DNA from: Oopsacas minuta
Taxonomy: Eukaryota; Porifera; Hexactinellida; Lyssacinosida; Leucopsacidae
Direction: 5' to 3'
NCBI GenBank assembly: GCA_024704765.1
Contig: JAKMXF010000365.1
Span: 310,001-374,000 of the forward strand
Length of the DNA: 64,000 nucleotides
In this document: positions 22,250-32,634 of the stretch, piece after piece
How positions within the stretch are numbered: the first letter of the stretch is position 1
How the letters are laid out: each line of letters starts with the position of its first letter
Translations under genes and position numbers: made by a program
The notes under the pieces: model-generated
Database searches by the model: none
Told to the model about the DNA's origin: nothing
What the model saw: only the letters and a program-made list of their open reading frames with translations

Positions 22250-22376
22250 CACTGGGATATGAAAATTTTGCCCATAATTGTCGTGTTATACAAGTGAATT
22301 TGTATTGTCCGAAGCTATTTCAGAGAAGAAACACTGTCGGATTATAAAGGTGTTTGTTTATGCGGGTTCCACTGTA
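22250..22376 (-). mobile_element. Solo terminus of a pogo/Tigger-like DNA transposon
   Basis: Read on the minus strand from 22376, the sequence begins acagtggaacccgcataaac and goes on aaacacctttataatccgaca, then after about 40 bp a second, similar block (ttcggacaatacaaattcac, ttgtataacacgac). CAGTGGAACCC followed by repeated TATAAyCCGACA blocks is the usual look of the ends of pogo/Tigger-type elements. No opposite terminus or transposase is visible, so this is a fragment. The inner boundary near 22250 is approximate. Confidence 0.5.
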
Positions 22377-22410
22377 TCAATACAAGGCCCGATGAAAGCA
22401 AATTAAAAGT

Positions 22411-22430
22411 GGTCAGGCAATTGCCTGACC
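22411..22430. repeat. Perfect 20-bp palindrome
   Basis: ggtcaggcaattgcctgacc is its own reverse complement across all 20 bases, with no spacer. It lies 35 bp beyond the transposon-like terminus and about 330 bp upstream of the BTB start. Confidence 0.95.
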
Positions 22431-22563
22431 TGTTCCGACCCTGATTCGTGATGCAATTGTATCTAAAAAAACTATTACAATTTAGAAGAGAAGTGAGGTT
22501 TGGAATTCTGCCTTGAATTATTGTCTAACTTGGTTGGCCTGATGGCCCAATTCAGAGACCCCC

Positions 22564-22585
22564 TGGTCAAATGGAAGTTTGACCA
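22564..22585. repeat. Short hairpin (8-bp stem, 6-nt loop)
   Basis: tggtcaaa, loop tggaag, tttgacca. A perfect stem of eight pairs inside the repeat-rich spacer upstream of the BTB gene. Confidence 0.7.
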
Positions 22586-22760
22586 ATTTGCTCTATTTAA
22601 CTCCTACTTAAATGCTGCGCGTGTATGCTTAGTAATTTTACATTCCTCGCATAGGTATGCAATAAGATCTGTTCAGCCAAGGTTTCTACTTGAACAAATA
22701 AGAACGCATTGCTAATAACTCCTTTAGATTTTAGATTTATCAGTTAACATTCGGATAAGA

Positions 22761-24098
22761 ATGTCCGACAAGCCTACAAACTCTCTCTCTAATGACCTGA
22801 CGGATCCATCCGATACAGCTGACTCTACTCCCTCCTACCTACTAGCAGCTAATGCTATACATCACCTTAGATTATTCCATGAGAGTATGAGGGAGCTGGG
22901 GAAATATTCTAAACTGAATATTATGCTAAATGACAATCCTCTGGTATCTGATACTACCTCAACTGATGACGTATTGGAGAGAGAATCCACATTCTCTATG
23001 CAGATATCTCCTTCAGGGATCACGTTATCATTACCAGATGCTAATGTACTCTCATTAGAGCCTAGTCCTGAACAGCTAGCTTCCTTACGTCCTATCCTAT
23101 TCAATAATCCTTTCTTGTCTGACTGTCTAATCTCTATCAAAGATGAGTCTATGACCTATTATTGTCATAGAGTTTATCTAAGCGAGGAGAGTGAATACTT
23201 CAGCGCAATGTTCCGTCCCTCCTACTCTGAGAGTGGGAAGAAAGAGGTAGAGATATCTCTCGAGCATCCTGAGATGTTTGAAGAAGCCTTATGCTACTTT
23301 TATAAAGGTAGTATCTCAGATAAACTCGTGTGTACAGGGAGATGGAGAGGATCAATTGATTCATATTTCCAACTAATCTGGGTAGCTAACTATCTGCAAG
23401 CATCTAAACTATTAACATCTCTCACTAACTTATTCGAAGTAAAATTCTCTAGCTCTCCTCTATTCAATTCAGAGTACATGACATTCTCTCTCTTCCAATC
23501 AGTTATAACATCATGTCGTCACAGAATGGGCCCCAGGATTCATACAATAGGATCTCGTGTAGATCCACAATGCTGGTTACGTAGCAAATATAGCTCCAAC
23601 AGAACAGGCTCTAGGTTCGAATACGCTAAGCGAATGCGTCGTATTATGAGCCGTAGCACTAGTAGCAGTCTAAGTAGTATGAGTCGTAGCCCAGACTGGA
23701 GGTTACCCTTTCATTCTAATGACAGCCCTCTCAGAAGTCGGAGTCGCTCTGTCAGTACAGACCCAAACAGATATATACCCACGATAGCATCTGAATTAGA
23801 CAGCAGTATGTTAGATAGCTCAGAAATATTTGAGGACAGTTCTCACTCTGTATATTCAAACTCTAGCATTCTACAGACTACATTCTCTTATGCTGAGAAT
23901 AGTAATAGGAATAACTCAAGGCTTGGGGGAGGAGCGGATGAATGTAAGGAGGTATTAGAGTGGGCTAGTGCAGAGAATATTACAGGAGAACTATTGGATT
24001 CTGATGTAGTTAATGTTATCAAGAGCTTCCCAGGAGCTGTGCAGAGAGCCGTAGACCCTTACGGACTGTTGAGCAAGACCAAGGGGAAGTATAATTAA
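22761..24098 (+). CDS. BTB/POZ protein with a Ser/Arg-rich C-terminal half
   Basis: A 445-residue single-exon protein. The BTB/POZ domain spans about residues 110-240: SDCLISIKDESMTYYCHRVYL, then SEYFSAMFRPSYSES and EALCYFYKGSIS, with helical continuation to about 230. After it comes a region rich in Ser, Arg and Tyr (RMRRIMSRSTSSSLSSMSRS, then LRSRSRSVSTD) resembling an SR-type or phosphorylatable linker. I see no Kelch, MATH or zinc-finger domain. BTB proteins without other domains often act as dimeric adaptors, including for CUL3 ligases, but nothing here proves that. It is followed 125 bp later on the same strand by SOD2. Confidence 0.8.
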   Translation: MSDKPTNSLSNDLTDPSDTADSTPSYLLAANAIHHLRLFHESMRELGKYSKLNIMLNDNPLVSDTTSTDDVLERESTFSMQISPSGITLSLPDANVLSLEPSPEQLASLRPILFNNPFLSDCLISIKDESMTYYCHRVYLSEESEYFSAMFRPSYSESGKKEVEISLEHPEMFEEALCYFYKGSISDKLVCTGRWRGSIDSYFQLIWVANYLQASKLLTSLTNLFEVKFSSSPLFNSEYMTFSLFQSVITSCRHRMGPRIHTIGSRVDPQCWLRSKYSSNRTGSRFEYAKRMRRIMSRSTSSSLSSMSRSPDWRLPFHSNDSPLRSRSRSVSTDPNRYIPTIASELDSSMLDSSEIFEDSSHSVYSNSSILQTTFSYAENSNRNNSRLGGGADECKEVLEWASAENITGELLDSDVVNVIKSFPGAVQRAVDPYGLLSKTKGKYN

Positions 24099-24210
24099 TG
24101 AGATTGTAGTAGTATACAACATTTCTCTTATTTGAGCTTTCTTATTCTTGATTATTCTTGTGTCTTAGTTCTCATAATATTATTAATAATAAATTATATG
24201 AAATATTATT

Positions 24211-24222
24211 TGATTATTTTAG
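24211..24222 (+). promoter_or_regulatory. Splice-acceptor-like site directly before the SOD2 start
   Basis: tgattattttag ends one base before the SOD2 ATG. The T-rich tract plus TAG is a strong 3' splice site. It could close a 5' UTR intron or receive a trans-spliced leader. No partner donor is obvious in the 112 bp that separate it from the BTB stop codon. Confidence 0.4.
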
Positions 24223-24223
24223 A

Positions 24224-25362
24224 ATGTTCGGTCTAAGAAGATTATCACAAGGACAGATATTCACCCCCAGACTTACTCTATGCACCCTGAGAGCTCAACA
24301 CACACTCCCAGATCTCCCTTACCCCTACGAGTCTCTAGAGCCTCATATCAGTGCTGAAATAATGAGGATACATCACACTAAGCACCATGCTACCTATGTT
24401 AAGAACCTCAATGCAGCAGAGCAGAAGATCAATACTGCTGTAGATGCTGGTATATACTACAATATCCATAGTTACATAGTACATACGTTAGTACATAAAC
24501 TGATGTAATAGGACCTAACAATACATACTTGGTGTTGCTAATAATAGTTGATTATGTTGCTATCTATTTAGGAGATCTTTCAGGCATAATAGCTCTACAA
24601 GGAGCAGTCAAATTCAATGGAGGAGGACACATAAATCACTCTATATTCTGGAGTAACCTCTCTCCTAATGGAGGAGGAGAGCCTCAGGGTAATCTATAAT
24701 TAAATAAAAGTATAACCAATAAATTTTTTTTGTAACTTCTAAGGTGATTTGAGAGATGCTATAAACAAGGAATTTGGTTCATTCTCAGACTTCCAATCTA
24801 AATTTGTTGCAGCAGCTACTGGTGTACAGGGATCAGGATGGAGCTGGCTAGTTAGTGATAATTATAATCTGTATTATTACAATCCTTTAAGCTTTATAAT
24901 TATAATCAAACATTAATAAGCCAGTGAACAATTCGTGTATTAGCATGGCTAGGATTCTGTTGATAGTTATTCTATCACCAGCCAGATTCCATGCTATAGT
25001 ACAAATATCTCTGCAAACTAACATTATTTCCTTTGAAATGGTGTTCTGATGCTTTGATAAATTAAATAAAAAATATAAACCTTTCGTAGGGATATAATCG
25101 TGATCAGAAGAGGCTACAAATTGCCAGCTGTCCTAATCAAGATCCTCTTCAAGCTACAACAGGTATAGCATGTCTTGATATATCCTATAATTCAATGGAT
25201 TATATTTATACTTCTCCAGGTCTCATTCCGTTACTAGGGATAGATGTATGGGAACATGCGTACTACTTACAGTACAAGAACGTACGTCCTGGCTACCTCA
25301 AGGCTATATGGAATGTGATTAATTGGAACAATATATCTGAGAGATTACTTCAAGTGAAATAG
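24224..25362 (+). CDS. SOD2: Mitochondrial manganese superoxide dismutase
   Basis: SOD2 converts superoxide to hydrogen peroxide and oxygen in the mitochondrial matrix. Five exons give 221 residues: 24224-24449, 24572-24688, 24744-24850, 25090-25162 and 25220-25362. The first 25 residues are Arg-rich without acidic residues, as in a mitochondrial presequence. Metal ligands sit in [33 protein letters not shown] and [47 protein letters not shown] joins correctly across intron 3, whose donor is GTTAGT. All reading frames agree across the junctions. Met at 24224 is chosen because the frame upstream of it lacks conserved sequence. Confidence 0.95.
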
Positions 25363-25867
25363 CTCTAATATCTACAAGCGATTCTCAGAATAGATTTCCT
25401 ATTAGTAAATAACAAATCATCTTAATTAGCGTATTTTGTACGAAGTTTGTGACCCAATGATAACACAAATAATATCACTTTTAGTAAACCGCTTTCCAAT
25501 CTATACATTTAATACACTGCCCCACTATCTCTTGTATACCTATAGTCGGGATATTAATGAACATTTTCAAAATTATCGCTCCGTGTCATACATGTCCTGC
25601 TTATTATACAAATAATACAAGTCACAAGAAGTGTAACAACAATCTCCTCACATAACAATTGAATGTAATTTATAAACAATCTACAAAGTAAAAGATGGAA
25701 ATTTAAAAACTAAAATTTGATTATACCAGATAATAACACCACCTGACTGAACACCATAACAATCTATGTATGTACAACTTGTTAGTTAACAGCAGAATGT
25801 GTACAATCACTAAACTATACCATGCAAGGTGTGAGTACGATTAAACTAAAAGCTTTCAATGAGAATA
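25363..25867. other. Convergent spacer SOD2-ARHGAP17
   Basis: 505 bp between two genes that point toward each other. It should hold both 3' UTRs. No exon, RNA gene or repeat noticed. Confidence 0.6.
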
Positions 25868-27954
25868 TCAAACAACGTATTTTCCGTGTATTTTAGGCTG
25901 AAAAGTTGGTTGAGGTTGGGGTTGAGGTTGAGGTTGAGTAGGAGGTGCCCGATTAGGGGCTGAGTGTAATAGTCCGGGTCTAGGAGCATTGGAGGTACGG
26001 GGGAGAGGGACTGGGCCTTGGGAGGAGGAAGGAGAATATGTGGGCGTAGTAGATACAGCTGGATATGCCTGTGGCTGTGGGGGAACGTAGGTGTAAGGAG
26101 TGTCAGGGGGTATTCTATCAGGTTTAGCTTTAACCTTTGGTTTAGCTACGATAGGTACTGGAGGTTTGTTAGCAGAATGTTCTGAGAATGTCTGATCATC
26201 GTTATTATATGAATCTCCGTTAGATGGAACTACATGTGAAAGAGGAGGAGATCGACGAGGGCTCTTTGGTGGTTTAACCTTCTTAATTTCTGCGTATTGT
26301 GTGTTCTTAGTTTCAGAAATATCTGGACTGCTTACTGACCAGTTAGAAGTATTGAAATATTGCTGGTAGTTCTCAATAAAGCTCTCTACAATACGAGAGG
26401 CTAGACTGGTATGAGTTGGATTAGCTCCTCCCTCTCCAGCAGGCCATAGAATATTTGGTGCTATAACAATAGCTATATTGGAAGAAGTCATCTTATTCTG
26501 TTCAGAGTACTTCTTTAATTCACTCAGGAAATCTATAAGAAATCTAAAGTTAGAGAAGTTAGCAGGAGGTAGTTGATCGAGTACATTGAATAGAGCTTGT
26601 TGTCTATCAGTTGGCTTATCAATCTGTGCTGCTCGCATCCATTCATTAAAGAAATCATAAGTTAACAGAGGTTCAGGTAACTCTCGTAGATACGTTTTGA
26701 GGAGAGAAGCTATGGTATGTGGGTCAGCTTGATGAGTACAAAAGTACGCACAAGTACCTACCCCAGCGTCCAGTGATGCCTTAAGATGTTTGGTCTTAGC
26801 AGTACCTCCTGTCTTCCTGAGAAGACCCTCAGTGTCTAAGAAATCATAAGTCCGTAGATACGTCACACACTCGTCTAGTACTACTGATATTTTACGATTA
26901 GTTACTCTCAAATGCTCCTCTAGCGGTGTACCAAATACAGGTCGGATAGGAAAGTTATCAATGTTCTTGTTAAGACATGGCATAACACTCTCAATACTCT
27001 CTAGACATTTCCTATGATATTCTAACTGTCTCTCCATCATAGATCTGTATATGTTAGCGTGTTCTGTCTGTTTGCTAAGGAATATTAGTAGAGTACATGC
27101 ATATTCATCTTGAGTTTGCTCAAACTTCGTACAGGTTTCATCAAACTCAAATGTAGCTGAATCTAGTTTGCCTAAGTTAGTCGCTGATCCGTTTTGCAGT
27201 TGTAACTTCTCCATAGACATCAACTTATTACGAGCAGCATCCATGTCTAATCGAGAATTTCGCAATTTCTTCCGAGACTTCTCCAGTAAGTGAACATCTC
27301 TTTCAAGCAGATCGTTACAAGGCTTCACTACCTGTTGGAATGAAAGAATAAGTTCTGAACTAAGAAATGAAAGAATCAATTCTTTTGATAAGCTATTAAT
27401 TATCTAACAGAGCTTCAATGTAATATGCCATATGAGTATTGAATGAAGCCCGGACGCTATACCTAATTCGGAAATATATAGAGATTCTAAGCATTCGAAG
27501 TGGCAATTGAAATATAATTGTTGGATTATTCCTGAATACTTACTTGTACATCTAGACCCAGCTCATAATCTGCCTGGTTAGTAGCCAGAGTATGCTGGAC
27601 ATTAGAACAAATATCAAGAGTTTTGGATACAATTGATCCTTTAGTTTGAGGATACAGCCTCTCTATGTCATCAAACTCTCCGTGAATTCGAGCTGCACAT
27701 TCTTGCATGTTATTAGCCAGTGATGTAGCAGGGAGTTTATTCCTTCTCTTCTCGTGAGTAGAACCACTGCCTTGATAGAGAGAAGGTACTTTAGATGACG
27801 TCATCTGGAAAGCTTTCTTTATCCCATCAACACTGTTACCTAACGTCTCAATATCATTATGTAGCTCATCAGTCTTGTTACGTAATCCTATATTTTCATT
27901 AGCGGCCTGTTGTATGCGGCGGAATTGTTTGGAAACAGAGCTAACGCTAGACAT
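25868..27954 (-). CDS. BAR-RhoGAP protein, ARHGAP17/44 (RICH) type
   Basis: Two exons, 27954-27544 and 27331-25868, give 624 residues (donor CAA|GTAAGT, acceptor CAACAG, phase 0). Order: N-terminal BAR domain (about 1-290; KQFRRIQQAANE, then RRNKLPATSLANNMQECA match the RICH family), RhoGAP domain (about 295-480; FGTPLEEHL, arginine finger near residue 309 in GLLRKTGG, PHTIASLLKTYLRELPEPLLTYDFF, MTSSNIAIVIAPNILWP), and a proline-rich tail with several PxxP motifs and a (QP)n run near the end. The family binds curved membranes and turns off Rac/Cdc42 at junctions and endocytic sites. The repeated (QP)n codons make a G-rich strand at 25906-25945. Confidence 0.9.
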
Positions 27955-28669
27955 CTAGATATTCAATCAAAGCAAAATTAACTTATTGGAATTATAAGTA
28001 GTGAGCTATTATAAATACTGATCTGCAGCCCTCATAACAAGCCATACATGCAGATGAACCAAGTGCAGTGGCGCCAGGCTTCAGGATAACAAAGCTATAT
28101 CTTGATGCCTAATTTAGACAAGTATAACTATGAACTCATCAATAATTGCTAATTATTGCTCCAATTTATTGTACGTAATACAACTCAGATTTATGCAATT
28201 TCCTAATTATGTTCCCGAAAGGACAAATTGTAATCTGAAAATATACATTTGATGTTTTATACTATTCCTTGCTGAAGGCGACTCGTGATTACAGCATAAA
28301 TGGTTGAATGGTAACGGTCAAATCTCCATTAACTGTCGTAGAAGTATAATTATACTCCATTCGTCACAATTCGACAGATTAAGTAAGACTTTATACAAAT
28401 CAATAACCAAGTCTATTTATAGAAATTATCGAAAGTAATTATGATTAATGGGACACAAATCATGATAATAGCTATAAGCTCGTGAGTTAAGTTAGTGATA
28501 TTCTGCGTACTTACAGATTAATTAATGCTACACAGAGCGTTTATTATATTGTCTTGAGACTAATTCAAACTTCCATAAGCTTTGTATCCGGTGCTTCTAG
28601 TTAATATACAAATAAGGTAAAACATATATCAAAACATTAAACTGAGACTTCCATACACATACACATCAT
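27955..28669. other. Intergenic spacer ARHGAP17-TRMT13
   Basis: 715 bp, A+T-rich, holding the promoter of the RhoGAP gene and the TRMT13 3' end. I looked for tRNA B-boxes, open frames and repeats on both strands and saw none I can support. Confidence 0.55.
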
Positions 28670-29959
28670 CTATATATTTGGTGTTGCAATAATTACGATA
28701 TTCTCAACAGTGACATTCTGTGGTACATAAGCTAGTATATCAGTATTCATTCCATTTTCACGTAGCCACCAAACTCTACCCATATCAATCAACCTCTTAC
28801 ATTTGTAGCCAATATCCTCCTTGTAAGGAGCAGGTAAATCTCTGAGGGACAAGAGGGAGGGGTCACAATTTAGAATTTCTGAGTTACTGTCCTGCTTCAT
28901 CCCACAGACTTTCCAGCTGCTTAGTAAAGAAATCGCATGAAAGTCTATAGAATTAAATTTTAGTTGCATTTCAAAGAATTTCCTACCAACATATGCAGGC
29001 CACGTGCATTGATGATGACAGCATGTAGCCATGACAATAATAGGACGTTTAGGAGCAGATAATGTATTCATTAAACATGATAGAGCTAAATCAGTTGCTG
29101 CACCGCACAAATGTTTGCAGTACCCCACTATAGAACGTTCCGGTGTTATACCATCTACTTTAGAAAGATAAAGATGTTCTATATCAATGAAAAGTCTGTG
29201 AAATATGGGTCCATCTGATTTATGATAGCTGTCATACTTGTAGCGACAAGCAGCCCTGTCTACAACTATAAATTCAGGATTCACAGCTGATTCAGGAAGT
29301 GACCTTTGTACCCAGTGAGAAAGCTTTCCTCTACCAGCTCCAAATTCTATAAAAGTTACATCTGTATAACAAGTCAATGTCTTATGAATATAACCTATGA
29401 TAGAAGCTTGTTGTAGCAAATGCTTACGAGCAGTTTCTCCATTCTTTGAGTCTGTTAACTCAGCTTTCATACTTAAATGTGTAATATAGCAATCATTGAT
29501 AGATTTAACAAAGCTCTCATAAGCGATTTCAACACGATGAATTAATTTTAATATGTAATCTTCAGGAAATGCGGCTAGATTACATGTATCCTCTGGGCAA
29601 GGGACAGTACCAGTCAGGCCACTGTTAACTCCATCTACATAATATATAGGATGTGGCTTGGGTCTAGCGTTACACTTAAGAATATGTTTATCTAGGTTAG
29701 CAGGGTATACAGTGTGTTTAGGATCTAATGGACAAGGTATTCTCTTGTAATCTAGATTAATATCACCACCAGATAGAGCTAGATGCAGACCACAGAATTG
29801 AGCGTTATGGATAGCTAACATCCTACACATTCTCTTCTTTTGAGGGAGATAGTACTGACATTTGACAGTTGATGGCTTTTCTGTAAGTGCAGTGTCTTCA
29901 GTAACGATACTATTAGCGGAAGTTAATTCAGATTTTAGATCTACTGAATTCGTTGCCAT
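28670..29959 (-). CDS. TRMT13: TRMT13, tRNA 2'-O-methyltransferase (position 4)
   Basis: TRM13 methylates the ribose at position 4 of tRNA acceptor stems for Gly, Pro and His. The 429-residue protein (human 481) has an N-terminal CCCH-like finger (CQYYLPQKKRMCRMLAIHNA, FCGLHL), a CHHC finger (RIPCPLDPKHTVYPANLDKH, ILKCN) and the methyltransferase domain: FIEFGAGRGKLSHWV is the SAM-binding motif, followed by FIVVDRAACRYKYD, GYCKHLCGAATDLALSC and MATCCHHQCTWPAYVG, all typical of the family. It ends ILAYVPQNVTVENIVIIATP. It is a single exon with ATG 29959-29957. Confidence 0.93.
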   Translation of the reverse strand: MATNSVDLKSELTSANSIVTEDTALTEKPSTVKCQYYLPQKKRMCRMLAIHNAQFCGLHLALSGGDINLDYKRIPCPLDPKHTVYPANLDKHILKCNARPKPHPIYYVDGVNSGLTGTVPCPEDTCNLAAFPEDYILKLIHRVEIAYESFVKSINDCYITHLSMKAELTDSKNGETARKHLLQQASIIGYIHKTLTCYTDVTFIEFGAGRGKLSHWVQRSLPESAVNPEFIVVDRAACRYKYDSYHKSDGPIFHRLFIDIEHLYLSKVDGITPERSIVGYCKHLCGAATDLALSCLMNTLSAPKRPIIVMATCCHHQCTWPAYVGRKFFEMQLKFNSIDFHAISLLSSWKVCGMKQDSNSEILNCDPSLLSLRDLPAPYKEDIGYKCKRLIDMGRVWWLRENGMNTDILAYVPQNVTVENIVIIATPNI

Positions 29960-30230
29960 ATAATTCTACTGAACGGATACCGGCAATTGTAAAATGATTG
30001 TAAGTGCAGATCGGGAGCCTTTGTTCCACCCAATCAAGTTATTAGCCAACCGAACTTATCTCTAAGATCATTTTGAGTGCTCCCCAAGGTGTAAAAAGAA
30101 TTAATCATATGATAAAATTGTATATAGATTTTTTGCGTTTGTTTGTATTATTTACATAAATAAACCTCAATTTCATACATATACTCGTAATATAGAACAA
30201 TGAATTTAAAAGTTTTATTCTTGTATGTAC

Positions 30231-32171
30231 TTAACCTTCTATAAGATTGGGATCAGCTATATGATCATAGTAATCCACTCCAACAATGTTATGCTTCTTA
30301 TAATTGTAATATCTATAATGACTGAATATTCCGAATATCACGATAATTATGACATACAATACTATGAAAACACCCCAAACTATCGAAGCATATTCGAAAT
30401 CTTCTTGAGAACAGGAATCGCTGTATATTAAACAGAGAGAGCATTTACTATTTGTACATATTAGGTCAAGACCCGTGTAGACCGTATTAGAAATGATCAT
30501 ACCAAAGCACAAATAGAAATAGTATAGACTCAGGAAAAAACTATTGAAACAGCCCTTGAATGTTGTATAAGATTGGAAATATAGGAATTGTTGTATCCCA
30601 ATGAATATCAGTACTTCTAAAATACCACCAAAGCAATACTGTGGCACTTGGCTGAATACGCTAATTGTTGATATCTTATATGTGTGATTGAAATTATACA
30701 TACTGCAGTTAATATGTTGACTGTTATTCCGGATAGTACTGATTCTTGCTACCTCAAGGAACAAAGCACAAAGTATGCATGAAAATCCACACAATAAGCC
30801 CCAGAACATTTTCTTTAAAATTGGATCTATCGGATGGAAATAATCTCTCACAATATTTTCTATTGTTTTGATACACTTTCTAATCCCTGTAACGTTTCGT
30901 TCTCTGTTAATATCTACATAGAAACTCACATTCCAGAAGAAGTATTCAATCAAGGGTGTTGCTATGATCACAGAAATGTAGTTGATAAAAGATATATTGT
31001 TTATGTAAACTTCTTCCTGGGATTTATTACAATAAACGTTCTGTAAACTTATATCAGTGAAATACAGTGTGCTAAGCATATATCCTTGGTTTGGAAACCC
31101 CGTTTCTAGCATCTGAGAAGCGATGAATGTCACGAATAAGATTAACAATAGAAAGTTTATTCGTAAAAATGAGGACACAATCTGCACTTGTTGGTGTGGA
31201 AACTTCCCATAATACTTTTCAGATGCTAATTGTATAAACCAATGACCTTCTGGTGATTTAAAATTAAAAATGCGTTCTCTGAGTGCATAGCAGATTATTT
31301 TAATAGATTTTCCTGTTGTAATACCTACTGCTATTGTTTGTTCACTATCAGACATAAATTTACAGCTGCGACCTATGATGAATAGGATCCATGCCAGCAG
31401 GACAAAAACAAAGTTAACACAACAATTGTATAACAGATAATTGTCCGGTGTATCTAGATACCTTAGATAGCTACACAGTGAACTAACATTATTTGAGAAA
31501 TACATGAGTGGGAAATAGAGGTAGATCACTTTCCAGTTTGTACCTTTGAGTATATCCAGTCCATATGCCAGTGAGGCAGGTAAGTAGATAGCTAATCCGA
31601 TACAGAATGAAATCAAACCAAGGATGCCCAGCACTTTATGCAAAATAAATTTCTCCTCGATATCGGGATTAACATAACCATCGGGTTGTAATATATAACC
31701 ACAAATAGCGATTACAAATGCTGAAAAGCAGGAAATACCCAAACTGTAGTTGATTAGATTAGCTCTCTGGAATCTGTAATAGTCAGCTGTGAAGGCGAAT
31801 ACTATCGACAACATTCCTGGAATTGCGAATTGAAACGATTCAAACAAATAATTTATGTAAGGATGGTCGAATACGAAAGGATCACCAGAATTTTTAGATT
31901 CATCACTCCCATTGGGAAAAAACGAAGTTTTCATAATAGTTGTCATTAAAATACCGCCATTTTGATAATATATACGGAAAATCATAAAGATAAATACGAA
32001 GTAGTACAATTTAAGGATTCGTTTGATTTTAAGTTTGGGACCTATGAATATGAATATTGGTATATTACCTTCATCCGGTGGATCTACCACATCTTCTATG
32101 TTATCATAGCTAGCTATAATGCTACCATAGGTAGTGTTCATTGGGGTAGCTGCTTGAGAGATCTCTGCCAT
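30231..32171 (-). CDS. POT/SLC15-like transporter, copy A
   Basis: A 646-residue protein with about twelve hydrophobic segments and a large luminal/extracellular loop between the two halves. The C-terminal helices carry FSQVPQYCFGGILEVLIFIG and KGCFNSFFLSLYYFYLCFG, the conserved end of proton-coupled oligopeptide transporters (SLC15A3/A4-like). The N-terminal part has FAFTADYYRFQRANLINYSL, corresponding to the POT signature region with degenerate charges. The canonical ExxER motif of helix 1 is not evident, so proton coupling may differ. It lies beside a second copy of similar architecture (32635-34539), so the pair arose by an old tandem duplication. Substrate unknown. Confidence 0.75.
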   Translation of the reverse strand: MAEISQAATPMNTTYGSIIASYDNIEDVVDPPDEGNIPIFIFIGPKLKIKRILKLYYFVFIFMIFRIYYQNGGILMTTIMKTSFFPNGSDESKNSGDPFVFDHPYINYLFESFQFAIPGMLSIVFAFTADYYRFQRANLINYSLGISCFSAFVIAICGYILQPDGYVNPDIEEKFILHKVLGILGLISFCIGLAIYLPASLAYGLDILKGTNWKVIYLYFPLMYFSNNVSSLCSYLRYLDTPDNYLLYNCCVNFVFVLLAWILFIIGRSCKFMSDSEQTIAVGITTGKSIKIICYALRERIFNFKSPEGHWFIQLASEKYYGKFPHQQVQIVSSFLRINFLLLILFVTFIASQMLETGFPNQGYMLSTLYFTDISLQNVYCNKSQEEVYINNISFINYISVIIATPLIEYFFWNVSFYVDINRERNVTGIRKCIKTIENIVRDYFHPIDPILKKMFWGLLCGFSCILCALFLEVARISTIRNNSQHINCSMYNFNHTYKISTISVFSQVPQYCFGGILEVLIFIGIQQFLYFQSYTTFKGCFNSFFLSLYYFYLCFGMIISNTVYTGLDLICTNSKCSLCLIYSDSCSQEDFEYASIVWGVFIVLYVIIIVIFGIFSHYRYYNYKKHNIVGVDYYDHIADPNLIEG

Positions 32172-32634
32172 TTACATTGAGCAGTATTGTATGGTCTTGA
32201 ATATAGCTTAGTTAGGATTTAATAGATTTATTCTTATCTTATTCCTAGCCTAACTATCTGGAAACTATATCCTCTAACACTTATGTAGATACCAGAGGAT
32301 TATTTTACATATTTCATTTCAAGGATTTTCTCACTATTATATTCTTGCTTTAAATATTATTTACCCTAGTCCTGTATTTTACATGTCTAAATATTGTTAT
32401 TATTTATTATAATATGATAATTAGTGATGTATTAAGCAAGAGCCAGGAGTAGAAGGAGATAATTACGATTGATGATAAAACGGGCGTAATTAAAGTTTTC
32501 TCTATAAAAATATAACAAACAATTAAAAGAATCTCATAAATACAATAACAATAAAAATAGATAACAAAAATATTCGATAATTATGATAAACAATCTCCAA
32601 ATTATCAAATATTGGACAATATCATCCAAAAATG
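32172..32634. other. Spacer between the two SLC15-like genes
   Basis: 463 bp of A+T-rich DNA with no exon or repeat I can support. It includes the promoter of copy A and the 3' UTR of copy B. Confidence 0.6.

Larger units (their letters stand above)
22158..22760. other. Repeat-rich intergenic island between tetraspanin and BTB genes
   Basis: 603 bp with a divergent gene pair on either side (tetraspanin on -, BTB on +). It holds a pogo/Tigger-like terminus, a perfect 20-bp palindrome and an 8-bp stem hairpin, listed separately. It is more G+C-rich in places than other spacers. A short open frame at 22500-22715 shows no similarity I recognise. Confidence 0.6.

Noticed and set aside
22500-22715. 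71-codon plus-strand open frame in the repeat island
   Set aside because: No family resemblance, no good context, and it overlaps the hairpin and repeat debris.
25906-25945. G-rich repeat (ggttga)n resembling interstitial telomeric DNA
   Set aside because: It is the codon run for the Gln-Pro repeat in the RhoGAP tail and does not match TTAGGG.
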